Shown piece after piece: positions 34,599 to 43,458 of a stretch of DNA of 64,000 nucleotides. Origin of the DNA: DASYXT01 sp035934555 (GTDB lineage: Bacteria > Verrucomicrobiota > Verrucomicrobiia > Limisphaerales > UBA8199); contig DASYXT010000055.1 of the NCBI GenBank assembly GCA_035934555.1, forward strand, positions 186,001-250,000, read 5' to 3'. Both the position numbers and the translations under genes were made by a program. Positions within the stretch are counted from its first letter, which is position 1; every line of letters starts with the position of its first letter. The notes under the pieces are model-generated. The model had not been told where the DNA came from and ran no database searches. It worked only from the letters and a program-made list of their open reading frames with translations.

Positions 34599-37370
34599 TT
34601 ACCGCCACAGCCTGACGAACTGCGCGGCCCCTGAAGCCGGGATGCTCACCTGCCAACTGGCGCCGTTAAGGGTTGGCGCGTTGGTCAGCGTGACCCAGGA
34701 GCCGGCACCCAGGCTGGAGCGGGCCTGGACGGAGAACCCGGCCGCGGCCACCGGCCAGCTCAGCACAAGGTTGCCGCCCGTCACGGTCGCCGTTAATGGC
34801 GCCGCCGTCGTGGGCAATTGGTCTGGGCCAAGGACGTCCGTTGCCAGGATTTCATCCGGCGCGAGGCGGCCCTTGTAAATCCTGAACTCGTCAATATTGG
34901 CGTAGAGGTATGGGTCCGCATAAGGCGAGCGGCCAATCCAGCTAAACCAATTGCCGATTTCATCAGTCCGGCCGCTGGTCGGGGCCGAACCGTGCAGCAC
35001 GCCGTTGGTGTAATACTCCATCGTGCCATTGCCGTAAACGCAGGTGATATGGAGTGTCTGGTTTTGCCAGGCCGGCGGGATGGTGATGGTCGTGCCGCCA
35101 ATGGGGAACCCGGTGCTGAACCAGTGCGCCGAACCGCCGTTGACCGACGGCGCGACGTAGAACTCGTCGGCGCGATCATCGCCGAAGTACCACAGCCGCG
35201 ACCAGGTGGCCGTTGCGTTGAAGGTCACCCAGGTGTCGATCGTGGCGGCGTCATAGCCCTGCAGCAGGCCCGGAGGCAGCTCGACGTAAGTGCCGCCCGT
35301 GCCATCCAGCACCAGGCTGCCACCCGAGACGGTCGCATTGCCTTGGAGCGTGCCGTTGGCAGTGCCGACCGAATCGCTCGCATCGGTGGTGAAACTATAC
35401 CGATGCGCCAGCGTGCCCAGGTTCTGCACGGTCACCGTGGCGCTGTCGCTCTTGCCTTGATAGGTCGCGGTGAGGGTCACTTTGCCCGGACGGAACGTCT
35501 TCAACATATTATTGGGCAGCACTTGCAGGACCGTTGGATCACTCGACGTGAGGGTCAGGCCCAGCGCCGAGGCGCTGTTATTGGGCAGCAGGTTGAAGTT
35601 GGTCAGGTTGGCATAAGTGGCCAGCACGACCGGCGGCACCAGCGATGAATACGCCGGATACGCTTTGGCCTGCACTTTAATCGATTGCAGCGCGCCGGGA
35701 CTATGGCTGGTCGAGTTCGGGCCGTTCAAGTCGGACACCGCGATCTCGGGCGCAGTCAGCGCTCCGCTGTAAATGCGGAATTCGTCGATCGAGCCGGGCA
35801 TGTACGGGTCGGCCGCAACGAGCGACTCGCCCAGCACGGCAAGATTGGTTGCCACGAGCGACAGCGGCGCGCTGGCGTCGTACCGGGCGTATTCGAGCAC
35901 GCCATTTTTGTAAAAGGCGAGCGTGCCGGTGGGCGGATCAAGCACACACGTCACGTGCACGCTGAGGTTGGTCCAAGCGCCTTGCCAATCAATCGTTTGG
36001 CCGCCGGCGAAATTCTCGCTGATACTGCGATGTTCGCCGCCGTTCCCTGGCCCAGCGGGGGCCATATAGAACTCGGTCGAACCACCGGCAGCTCCGAAAT
36101 CAAACAGGCGGGACCAGCCGGGGACATCGCCGAAGGTCACCCAGGCCTCAATCGTGACGGATTGGTTGGTGGCGATGTTGATGATATCGCCGGGCAGATC
36201 GACATACGTGCCGCCCGAACCGTCGAGCACCACCTGGCCTCCGGAGATAGTCGCGCTGCCCATCAAGGTGCCGTTGGCGCCGCCAATCGAATCACTCGCG
36301 TCGCTCGTAAAGCTATACCGATGCGTCAGCGTCGCCGGGACCGCAGCCACCACCAGCGCATTAGTAGCGCTGAGCCCGCCGAAGCTGGCGACCACGTGCG
36401 CCTGTCCGGGCGTCAATGCTTTCACCAGCCCGTTGGTCGAATTGACCGTCAATACGCCCGTGTTGTCCGAGGTAAACGTTGCGCCGCCATAGACCCCGAG
36501 ATTAACACCGGTCACGTTGGCAAAATCGCCGGTGAACAGCAGTGGCAAGTTCTGATTCACGACCAGTTGTGTGGTTGGGCTGGTCAGGTGTACCGCGCTC
36601 AGGGCGCCGGGTGCGGTGACATAATTGTTCGGGCCGGACGCATCGTTGATGGCCAGCGCGGAGGGTGAAAGCACACCCTGATAAATGCGGAATTCATCAA
36701 GCGAGCCTTCCAGCAGCGGGTCCAGGTCGTAGAGCGATTTGCCCAGCAGGCATAGCACGTCGTTCAGGCCGCTGAACGCCGGCACTGTCCCGCCGGCGCC
36801 GTTATTCAGGCCGGGTTGGGACGTCACCGCCACGCCATTATAATAGTACATGGCATTGCCGATCGGGTCGATCACCACGGTCACGTGGACATTGGTGGTC
36901 GCGTTGATGCCGCCCGGGTTATTCGCATAGACGCCGCTGGCGGGCGTTTGAAAGTTCATGTTCTGCCAGTTGCCGCCGGCGTAATGGCAATAATCCAAGC
37001 CGGTCAGTTCATTGCCGCTGCCGTCCTGATCGCCAAACGCAAACGTGCGCGTCCAGACCGGATTGTCAGGTCCGAAGGTGGCCCAGAATTCAATCGAGAC
37101 CTGGCTATAGTTATGCACGATGCCCGCAGGCAAGGTGGCGAAGCCGCCCAGTCCGTCGAGCTGCAGTTGGGTGCCGTCCAGAGCGGCGGTGCCCTGGAGG
37201 GTGCCATTCCAAGCGGCGCCGCCGACCGAATCGACGAAGTTGGTGCTGCCGGGGGCGTCGTTGAAGCTGTAGCGGTGAACGAGAGTGGCCTGCGCGAAGC
37301 CAGTGCTCTGCGAGGCGGGTAGCAACAGCGTTGTGAACGCGAGAGACAGGAGTTTTGTGCTCTTTTTCAT
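34599..37370 (-). CDS. Secreted protein with three LamG domains and Ig-like spacers
   Basis: 923 residues. Signal peptide at 1-27 (MKKSTKLLSLAFTTLLLPAS). Three LamG/concanavalin-like domains follow, each opening with a HRYSF block (LVHRYSFNDAP, LTHRYSFTSDASD, LAHRYSFTTDASD) and containing FDEFRIY-type endings (SLDEFRIYQG, SIDEFRIYSG, NIDEFRIYKG). Big-2-like Ig spacers with TFRPGKVTLTATYQGKS lie between them. The C-terminal GAAQFVRLWR resembles the tail of the GH43 protein. Likely a surface or exported glycan-binding protein; no catalytic site is visible. Confidence 0.85.
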   Translation of the reverse strand: MKKSTKLLSLAFTTLLLPASQSTGFAQATLVHRYSFNDAPGSTNFVDSVGGAAWNGTLQGTAALDGTQLQLDGLGGFATLPAGIVHNYSQVSIEFWATFGPDNPVWTRTFAFGDQDGSGNELTGLDYCHYAGGNWQNMNFQTPASGVYANNPGGINATTNVHVTVVIDPIGNAMYYYNGVAVTSQPGLNNGAGGTVPAFSGLNDVLCLLGKSLYDLDPLLEGSLDEFRIYQGVLSPSALAINDASGPNNYVTAPGALSAVHLTSPTTQLVVNQNLPLLFTGDFANVTGVNLGVYGGATFTSDNTGVLTVNSTNGLVKALTPGQAHVVASFGGLSATNALVVAAVPATLTHRYSFTSDASDSIGGANGTLMGSATISGGQVVLDGSGGTYVDLPGDIINIATNQSVTIEAWVTFGDVPGWSRLFDFGAAGGSTEFYMAPAGPGNGGEHRSISENFAGGQTIDWQGAWTNLSVHVTCVLDPPTGTLAFYKNGVLEYARYDASAPLSLVATNLAVLGESLVAADPYMPGSIDEFRIYSGALTAPEIAVSDLNGPNSTSHSPGALQSIKVQAKAYPAYSSLVPPVVLATYANLTNFNLLPNNSASALGLTLTSSDPTVLQVLPNNMLKTFRPGKVTLTATYQGKSDSATVTVQNLGTLAHRYSFTTDASDSVGTANGTLQGNATVSGGSLVLDGTGGTYVELPPGLLQGYDAATIDTWVTFNATATWSRLWYFGDDRADEFYVAPSVNGGSAHWFSTGFPIGGTTITIPPAWQNQTLHITCVYGNGTMEYYTNGVLHGSAPTSGRTDEIGNWFSWIGRSPYADPYLYANIDEFRIYKGRLAPDEILATDVLGPDQLPTTAAPLTATVTGGNLVLSWPVAAAGFSVQARSSLGAGSWVTLTNAPTLNGASWQVSIPASGAAQFVRLWR

Positions 37371-37725
37371 AGGTTTGTGTGGGTTCTGCGAGTAGGTCTA
37401 AAACTGCTCGTGAAAACTACGGTGGTTCACAGTGTCAGGCGATGGCGCGTCCGCTTCTTGCGACAACGGAGACGCTCATCGACTGGAGGTTAACAAAACC
37501 AGGGCGCCGAGGCAAGCGAATTCGGGGAGCGTGGAGCGGGAGCGCCAAGCGGGGATGATAAAGGCCGCTGCAAATCGCAGGAAAAAATAATCAACCTGGA
37601 TTGTGTTGGATTGTGTTGGATTTCTGGGGTTTTTAACTTGGACTTTCAGTTGGACTAAGGGTGGATTTGAGTTGGACTGGGCCGGATGACGTGGTGGAGG
37701 TGAAGGGCATGGATACGTCGGCGAA
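37371..37725. other. Gap containing array B
   Basis: 355 bp between the LamG gene start and the end of the next gene. The left half should hold the LamG promoter; the right half is the degenerate array at 37591-37690. No gene is seen. Confidence 0.7.
37591..37690. repeat. Degenerate array B (words ending TGGA), 3' of a small protein gene
   Basis: Plus-strand words are TCAACCTGGA, TTGTGTTGGA, TTGTGTTGGA, then TTTCTGGGG-TTTTTAACTTGGA, CTTTCAGTTGGA, CTAAGGGTGGA, TTTGAGTTGGA and CTGGGCCGGA. Spacing is mostly 10-12 bp. On the minus strand, in the direction of the gene at 37726-38406, it reads as repeated TCCAACNNAA beginning about 35 bp after the stop codon. The grammar matches array A. Confidence 0.85.
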
Positions 37726-38406
37726 TCAGATAAGCATGGCTGGGTCTTCCTCCTCCAGGCGGAGTGTCCGCGGCTCGGAGGTTTTACCCAGCAGGTGTTC
37801 GTCAACGAGTGCGAACACCCTCTCCTTTTCCCGTTCGGGGTTGCGGTAAGGATGGAGTTTGTGCTGGATCTCGGGCCGGCGGGTCCATTCCCAGAATTCT
37901 TTTTCTTTGGCCTGAGCGGAGGCGGAGAGTTCGACAGCCAGGCGCTGCTGGTCGATGGCGAGGCGAGCGGCGCTGAGTTCACCGCGGCGCAAGGCCATGA
38001 TGAAGAGGGAGAAATTGCGGAGATGGCGGAGGGACTTATCGGAGCCGGACTGGGAAGAGGCGAGGTCACGGGCAGAAACGGCGAAGCGAAGTGAGATCCA
38101 GCGAGCGAGTTTGTCGGCCAGATCGACGGGGAGGAGCCTTTGGAGTTGGGCATCACCGGAAGTGAGGGTGGAGGCGAAATCGAGGGCTTGCTGGCGGTCG
38201 CGCCAGTCGCGGAAGCCGTGGTTGCGATGTTCGGAGAGGTTCTGTTTGGTGATGGGAGCGCCGTTGAATTGCTCTTTAAGAATCGACTTGGTTTGGGGCA
38301 GGCCATTGAGCCAGGGGAGGAGGGTGCTGGCGGGTTGACCGTTGAGCAGGCGCTGATTGAGTTGGTCCTGGATATCGGCTGGGAGAGAACAGATTTTTCC
38401 TGTCAT
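37726..38406 (-). CDS. Unrecognised small protein, possible DNA-binding, followed by array B
   Basis: 226 residues from the ATG at 38406 (MTGKICSLPADIQDQLNQRL); a longer frame to 38553 adds a composition-poor segment. Residues 7-75 form the best-ordered part: ADIQDQLNQRLLNGQPASTL, then LPWLNGLPQTKSILKEQFNG, then APITKQNLSEHRNHGFRDW. The last segment reads like a winged or helix-turn-helix recognition unit. From memory I associate this motif set with a family common in Verrucomicrobia whose function is unknown; no search was possible. The second half is basic and helical. The C-terminus (EPRTLRLEEEDPAMLI) overlaps a REP 14-mer. A phased array lies directly behind the gene. Confidence 0.7.
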   Translation of the reverse strand: MTGKICSLPADIQDQLNQRLLNGQPASTLLPWLNGLPQTKSILKEQFNGAPITKQNLSEHRNHGFRDWRDRQQALDFASTLTSGDAQLQRLLPVDLADKLARWISLRFAVSARDLASSQSGSDKSLRHLRNFSLFIMALRRGELSAARLAIDQQRLAVELSASAQAKEKEFWEWTRRPEIQHKLHPYRNPEREKERVFALVDEHLLGKTSEPRTLRLEEEDPAMLI

Positions 38407-38786
38407 ACCGGGAGGAGAATAGAAGCTACTCTTCTGCCAATTGTTGGATTGGTGATGGGAATGAGCAAGGGTGATGGGTTCTGGTGAAAAGCAGCAGAGG
38501 GATAGTGGCGGGAAAGTGGTTGGGCAGTGGGTGCTGAAGTTTCTGTAAATCACCGGGAGTGGCTAGAAATGTGACAATCAGGTATGGAAGCGGGACGGGG
38601 CTCCGCTCAATTGGGGCGTGCCCGACATGCCGACGATGACCTACTTGACCTCCCCGGCCGTCAGCACCGTGGGCACTCGCACGGGCCCGACAAAGCATTA
38701 GGGTAGAGTAGGCCGGAACCGATATTGAGTTTCAAGCAACCGTAGTTGTTAGTTCTCATTTCGGTTCCGACCCCTCATCAAACCGG
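38407..38786. other. Gap with no recognisable gene
   Basis: 380 bp. A short frame at 38598-38700 (NWGVPDMPTMTYLTSPAVST and a stop) may be the end of a lost protein, but I cannot identify it. No repeats of note. Confidence 0.5.
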
Positions 38787-39275
38787 ACGAACGGATTTCC
38801 CGTATCCGGCTGTCTGCTGGGCGAGCACGGCATTGCCCAGGACACGCCGGCCGGCCGAGCGGAGTTTGAACGGCACCTGGAGCGCCGCCGCTTGGAAGAG
38901 GTTGACCAAGAGGGTCTGAAGGAACTGCGGCAGGGCTGGTCCATCGGTGGGGAGCCATTTCAGCGAGAGTGCCTCGAACGGAGGGAGAGCAAAATTGTGG
39001 AAAACCATCCGGGCCAGACCAGGCTCGAAACTGCGGAAGCCAAGGCGGACCGAATTGTTGCCGAAGAACTGGCTCGCCTGCATTGGACTCCAAACGACCT
39101 GGTGGCTCGGCAGAAGAGCCACCCGATCAAGCTGGCGCTGGCAACGCGCTTGCTTTCGGTAAGGCAGATCGCGCAGCGTCTGCACCTGGGACAGCCCAAA
39201 GGCGCCAGAACAAACCTCCACAAGTTCATGAGCAACGCCCAGGCCGACGCTCCGCAAGCCCGACTTAATATCTGA
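38787..39275 (+). pseudogene. 3' remnant of a REP-associated tyrosine transposase (RAYT)
   Basis: From about 38817 the frame reads GEHGIAQDTPAGRAEFERHL, ERRRLEE and ESKIVENH, then EAKADRIVAEELARLHW and KLALATRLLSVRQIAQRLHL. This matches what I recall of the C-terminal region of verrucomicrobial RAYTs, including the terminal helix-turn-helix, with a few residues missing around ATRL-LSVRQ. A one-base insertion at 38817-38821 (GGGG) throws the preceding VSGCLL out of frame. The N-terminal catalytic HUH domain is absent. The frame ends at 39273-39275 after ARLNI. Confidence 0.7.
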
Positions 39276-39482
39276 TTCAACGAACAATGAAACCCGCGGG
39301 GCATTTCTACCCCACTGCAACCGACTATCCCTCGCGGGGGGCCCAAAGCGAACTACGCAATTGAACCCTCGCGCTCTGGGCAGAACTCCCCATTTGCGCG
39401 TTTGCGCACCAATGGTATCAAATTGTCACGCTTGAATTTGTGGTACGGAGCCGCCGGTAGCCCACAACCAAAAGGAGCAAGG

Positions 39483-41090
39483 ATGAAAACACCATTTCGC
39501 GGATACTCGTACACCCCGGGGCTCCAACGGGTTGTCGGCGGTATCGCCCTGCCTACCGGCTCGTTCATCACAAACACCTACGACCCCCTGGCTCGCCTCT
39601 CGTCCACCTTCCTCTACAACAGCAGCGGGCTGACCCTCGACTCAGAGAGTTACGCCTACAATGCCGCCAACCAACGCACCGCCTACACCAACACCTCGGG
39701 TGGACCGGAGTTCTACACCTATGACCCCATCGGCCAACTCGTCACTGCCGGGAGCACCCTTGGCTACACCTACGACAGCGCCTGGAACCTCAACTGGCTC
39801 ACCAATTCCGGCTCCATTTCCCACTTCCTCGTCGATACAAAGAACGAACTCACCAATGCCTACGGGTCGGCATTGTCCTACGATGCGAACGGCAACCTGC
39901 TCTTGGCCACCAACAGCCAAAATCAATACGTTTACGATGCCGAAAATCGCCTGGCCCAATGGTTCTGGTACAATAACGGTATCAACTGCACCAACGGCGG
40001 CTATCGAACGGATTTCCTCTACGACGGCCTCGGTCGCCTTTGCAAACGCCTCGAGTACTCCATCCCGCTTTCCACCACAAACCCGCCACCTGGCTCACCA
40101 ACTCAACCGCCACAATTACAAAACTGCCCCTGGAACCTCAACACCGAAGTCCACTACATCTACGACGGTTTCCGTGTCATCCAGGAGCGCGACGGCAACA
40201 ACAACCCCCTCGTCAGCTACACGCGCGGCCTGGACCTGAGCGGCACCACCCTCGAAGGCGCCGGTGGCATCGGCGGCCTGCTCGCCCGCTCGGCGGGCTA
40301 CTCCTCCGGCAACTGGACCAACCACGCCTACTACCACGCCGACGGGGAGGGAAACATCACCTACATGGAAGATGGGAACCAGAGCCTTGTCGCCAGGTAT
40401 TCTTACGATCCCTATGGGAACACCTTGACAATCAGCGGCACCCTGGCGAGTGCCAACGTGTATCGCTTCTCAAGCAAGGAGTGCCATACGAATAGCGGGA
40501 TGTACTACTTCGGGTCACGCTTTTACGATCCAAACCTACACCGCTGGCTGAACCGCGATCCGGCAGGGGTGCTAGGAATCCCTAACCTATACGTCTATGC
40601 AGGGAATAACCCTGTGAACTTCGTTGATCCATTTGGGGACCAAGAAATGCCTTACATAGATCCGACTGAGGTTTCCGAGGGCGAGCCGGGATTCGGAGGC
40701 GGATGGAGCGTGCAGTTTCCCCGGACCGCCCGCGTCCTGAGGAACGGAAGATATGAGTTCAGCGATCAGCAGGATGATCCCTTCTCCATCGATATCATTC
40801 CGCCGCCCCCGGCCAAAGCACAAGCTCTGGCAAACTTGCTTAACGCGTGCCACGTGGCAGAACTGGATCGTCAGAGAATGGAGGACTTCGAGCGCGCGAG
40901 CGAACTTGCCGGATTCCACTCTGGTAGCATTCCAAACGCCATGGGGGCCGTTACGTATTTCGTTTACGTCGTTCCCCCAACTCCACCGGTCATAACACTT
41001 TGGAACGGCGGCTCTCTTCCGCCAGCGGTTTATCCCGTTTCGGAAAACGCCCCTACCACATCCATCTCTTTCCGGTTGCCGGGTACCTGA
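39483..41090 (+). CDS. Truncated Rhs/YD-repeat protein with a unique C-terminal tail
   Basis: 535 residues from the ATG at 39483, which has a good AAAGGAG 8 bp upstream; a frame to 39402 exists but lacks signals. YD-repeat blocks run through most of the protein (YAYNAANQRTAYT, YTYDPIGQL, LSYDANGNLL, QYVYDAENRLAQW). The Rhs core ends with RYSYDPYGNTL, YYFGSRFYDPNLHRWLNRDP and YVYAGNNPVNFVDPFGD. After that comes a ~140-residue tail with no toxin family I recognise, including FSIDIIPPPPAKAQALANLL. It has no signal peptide and no large N-terminal half, so it is a shortened Rhs. Full-length Rhs proteins encapsulate and deliver C-terminal effectors. Confidence 0.85.
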   Translation: MKTPFRGYSYTPGLQRVVGGIALPTGSFITNTYDPLARLSSTFLYNSSGLTLDSESYAYNAANQRTAYTNTSGGPEFYTYDPIGQLVTAGSTLGYTYDSAWNLNWLTNSGSISHFLVDTKNELTNAYGSALSYDANGNLLLATNSQNQYVYDAENRLAQWFWYNNGINCTNGGYRTDFLYDGLGRLCKRLEYSIPLSTTNPPPGSPTQPPQLQNCPWNLNTEVHYIYDGFRVIQERDGNNNPLVSYTRGLDLSGTTLEGAGGIGGLLARSAGYSSGNWTNHAYYHADGEGNITYMEDGNQSLVARYSYDPYGNTLTISGTLASANVYRFSSKECHTNSGMYYFGSRFYDPNLHRWLNRDPAGVLGIPNLYVYAGNNPVNFVDPFGDQEMPYIDPTEVSEGEPGFGGGWSVQFPRTARVLRNGRYEFSDQQDDPFSIDIIPPPPAKAQALANLLNACHVAELDRQRMEDFERASELAGFHSGSIPNAMGAVTYFVYVVPPTPPVITLWNGGSLPPAVYPVSENAPTTSISFRLPGT

Positions 41091-41100
41091 GAAAAGCACC

Positions 41101-42675
41101 TTGAAAGCCCCATCTCTAGCGCCACAGCTACTGCGGTCGACCCGTGGTGCACTCCTTGCAGTTCGCTTCAGCGTAGCCAAGATTGCTCTCATACTGCTCG
41201 CCCTGTGTGCCCCCAACTTTTCCACCAGTGCCGGGGCCAGCCCCCCCGCGTCATCGCAAGTGGAAACCCCCGCTGCCGAAACAAACGCAAGTCTGTGGTC
41301 CGAGCTTTTGTCTATGGACCCAACGAATGCAACCCTTTATTACGGCCGAGCCGTGGCTTGGATCCAGCTCGACGATCTCGATAAAGCCCTAGCTGACCTT
41401 AATCGAGCCGTCCACATCGACCCAGGATATGCAGATGCGTACTGCGCGCGTGGGACCGTGCACTCAATTAAGCGAGAGTGGGCGTTGGCTATCGAAGACT
41501 TCGACCGGTCTTTACGCGTCAATCCCACAAATTCAATTGCCCTTAGTAGTCGTGGCACAGCCGAGGCTGAGTTGGCCCAATGGTACCCGGCGCTTGACGA
41601 TTTTACGAAAGCAGTATCTCTCAACCCGAGCAATTTTGTCGCATACAACGGCCGCGCAGGCGTGGAAGTGAAGCTACTGCAAGGGGATAAGGCCATAGCT
41701 GACTACACCCACGCTATAGACCTGCAACCACGGGATGCAACACTGTTTTACAATCGCGGCCTGATCCTGCTTGACCAAGGGGACGCCAAGCGCGCTCTGG
41801 CGGATCTAACACGCGCCATCACCCTTGATCCGAGCCTGCGTCGAGCATATCTGCAAAGGGCCAAGGCCCTCAAGCGAACCGGCGAGTGGGAGAGCGCTCT
41901 CGATGATTATTCCAAGTTGCTGCAACTTGACCCCGAAAACGTATCTGCGTACATAGGCCGTGGTACAGTTGCGAGCCATCTGCACAATTGCGAGCTGGCA
42001 GTTTCAGATTACACCAAGGCCCTGGATCTCGGCACCCAAAACGCGGCAGTACTTTATGACCGAGCTCTGGCGTGGTCCTGCCTTGGGAGCTGGAACAAGG
42101 CCATTGACGACTTCCGCGCGGCGATCCGGAAGGACCCAGACCTGCCCCAGCCCTACAACGGGCTGGCGTGGATGCGCAGCACCTGCCCAGACCCCTCTTT
42201 CCGGAGCGGAGCTGAAGCGGTTACCCTGGCCGAGTCAGCGTGTCGGCTTACCAACTGGCACAATCACAACGCCCTGGGGACTCTCGCCGCGGCTTATGCT
42301 GAAGTTGGCAACTTCTCCAAAGCAGTTGAATATCAGAAGCGCGCTCTTAGCCTCAGCGATCTCTCTATTAAAGAACGAACGGAGTTTGAGGGCCGGCTAA
42401 AACTGTATCAACGGAACCAACCCTATCACGAGCCGCGCAAAAGCAACGCCCCCGCCAACGCCACGCAAAAGGAAGCACATCCTGGTGTCGTCAGTCGAAG
42501 TCGCGCGGGGTCAGACTGTAGAAATGCCCCCTGGATTCCCACACCTCTGCAACACCAACTCTTATGCTGCTTGACAAATCGCATAAGCCGGGCAATCTCG
42601 GACCATGCCGCGGGCCTTGCGCGTCGAATATCCGGGAGCGATCTATCACGTCATGAGCCGTGGCGACCAGCGTGA
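41101..42675 (+). CDS. Secreted or lipid-anchored TPR-repeat protein, C-terminus altered by an insertion
   Basis: 524 codons from a TTG at 41101, 11 bp behind the Rhs stop. A hydrophobic segment (about 24-40) looks like a signal sequence. About nine tetratricopeptide repeats follow between residues 60 and 430 (for example DKALADLNRAVHIDPGYADAY and AKRALADLTRAITLDPSLRR). The last 60 or so codons (from about SRSRAG, near 42500) are translated from a unit bounded by GGGGTCAG that carries a RAYT fragment in another frame, so the native end has been replaced. Position behind Rhs could suggest an accessory or immunity role, but TPR proteins are common and this is inference only. Confidence 0.8.
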   Translation: MKAPSLAPQLLRSTRGALLAVRFSVAKIALILLALCAPNFSTSAGASPPASSQVETPAAETNASLWSELLSMDPTNATLYYGRAVAWIQLDDLDKALADLNRAVHIDPGYADAYCARGTVHSIKREWALAIEDFDRSLRVNPTNSIALSSRGTAEAELAQWYPALDDFTKAVSLNPSNFVAYNGRAGVEVKLLQGDKAIADYTHAIDLQPRDATLFYNRGLILLDQGDAKRALADLTRAITLDPSLRRAYLQRAKALKRTGEWESALDDYSKLLQLDPENVSAYIGRGTVASHLHNCELAVSDYTKALDLGTQNAAVLYDRALAWSCLGSWNKAIDDFRAAIRKDPDLPQPYNGLAWMRSTCPDPSFRSGAEAVTLAESACRLTNWHNHNALGTLAAAYAEVGNFSKAVEYQKRALSLSDLSIKERTEFEGRLKLYQRNQPYHEPRKSNAPANATQKEAHPGVVSRSRAGSDCRNAPWIPTPLQHQLLCCLTNRISRAISDHAAGLARRISGSDLSRHEPWRPA

Positions 42676-42792
42676 AGACATCTTCCTGAGCGATGTGGAC
42701 CGGCACGACTTCATCAAAACCCTGGCCGAAGCATGCCAGAAAACCGGTTGGCAGGTGCATGCCTTCTGCCTCATGTCCAGAAACGGGGTCAG
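42507..42792 (+). mobile_element. Unit bounded by GGGGTCAG carrying a RAYT 5' fragment
   Basis: GGGGTCAG occurs at 42507-42514 and again at 42785-42792, in direct orientation. Between them lies a leader of about 90 bp and the first 60 codons of a RAYT. The second copy interrupts the transposase frame right after FCLMS. The unit overlaps the 3' end of the TPR gene. It may be a small non-autonomous element or two independent deletions. Confidence 0.5.
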
Positions 42793-42805
42793 TCATAACT
42801 ATTGA
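42605..42805 (+). pseudogene. RAYT N-terminal fragment 1
   Basis: MPRALRVEYPGAIYHVMSRG, then DRHDFIKTLAEACQKTGW and HAFCLMS, is the start of a Y1/IS200-like REP-associated transposase. It breaks off exactly where NHFHLV (the HUH metal site) should follow; the remaining RNGVSHNY is unrelated. The catalytic HUH and Tyr are missing, so it cannot be active. Confidence 0.85.
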
Positions 42806-42837
42806 CACAAGTCGCCGTTTGTGCACTTACTTGGCTC

Positions 42838-43095
42838 ATGCCGCGCAAATTGCGAGTTCAGTATCCCGGCGCAATCTACCACCTCATGAATAGGGGTGAC
42901 CGCCGGGACGAAATCTTTGAGGACGATGAGGATCGCCACCGCTTCCTAAAAACCTTGGCCCGGACCTGCGAAAAAACGGGCTGGCAGGTCCAGGCCTATT
43001 GTCTCATGTCCAACCGCTTTTGTTTGCCTGCTACAGGTCCCACCGCCAGACGGTGTGCAGATACCAAAGCATGGCTTCCACACTCACCGGCATGA
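42838..43095 (+). pseudogene. RAYT N-terminal fragment 2
   Basis: MPRKLRVQYPGAIYHLMNRG, then DRHRFLKTLARTCEKTGW and QAYCLMSN, a second and distinct RAYT start 33 bp after fragment 1 ends. It departs from the family one codon later than fragment 1 (RFCLPATG instead of HFHLVV). The two differ at about one third of positions, so they are not a recent duplication of each other. Confidence 0.85.
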
Positions 43096-43251
43096 AGCCA
43101 AGTTAAGCCTCTACCCCGGGGGCGCAAGGTGATTGATCCGCGGCAAGCGCCGGAGGGGGTGCTTGGGGCTCTTGAGTGGGAGACGGAGGTGTCGGGGTTC
43201 ATTAGCCAACCGAAGCACCGAAGCGCGGGTCCAGACCCGAGCGGCATTTGG

Positions 43252-43377
43252 CACGGCGGCCCGGCCTGGCACGCCTCCACAATTTAGGCCAACCCTTGAC
43301 GCCCTCGACCGCCACACGACGCCGGCAACACCTCCGTCCTGGCACGGCTCGGCTGTGTCACGCCTGCACAATTGGCC
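43252..43377. repeat. Two near-copies of a GGCACG...CACAATT...GGCC block
   Basis: GGCACGGCGGCCCGGCCTGG, CACGCCTCCACAATTTAGGCC at 43252-43290 is echoed by GGCACGGCTCGGCTGTGTCA, CGCCTGCACAATTGGCC at 43341-43377, about 89 bp later. GTCACG/GGCACG words continue to about 43545. Confidence 0.6.
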
Positions 43378-43425
43378 GCCACCCGTGACACCCTTGCTCC
43401 AGGCTCTTGGCCCGGCGGCACGGCC

Positions 43426-43458
43426 CTGGCAAGGGTCTGGCAAGGGTCTGGCAAGGGT
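43426..43458 (+). repeat. Three tandem copies of CTGGCAAGGGT
   Basis: CTGGCAAGGGT occurs three times without interruption (11-bp period), followed by the diverged GCGGCACGGGCATGTCAC. Confidence 0.95.

Noticed and set aside
37476..38306. 276-codon frame overlapping the small protein gene on the same strand
   Set aside because: Pro/Ser-rich frame-shifted translation; the overlapping frame at 37726-38406 has ordered motifs and a better start.
38598..38700. Possible C-terminal coding remnant ending GTRTGPTKH
   Set aside because: Too short, no start and no family I can name.
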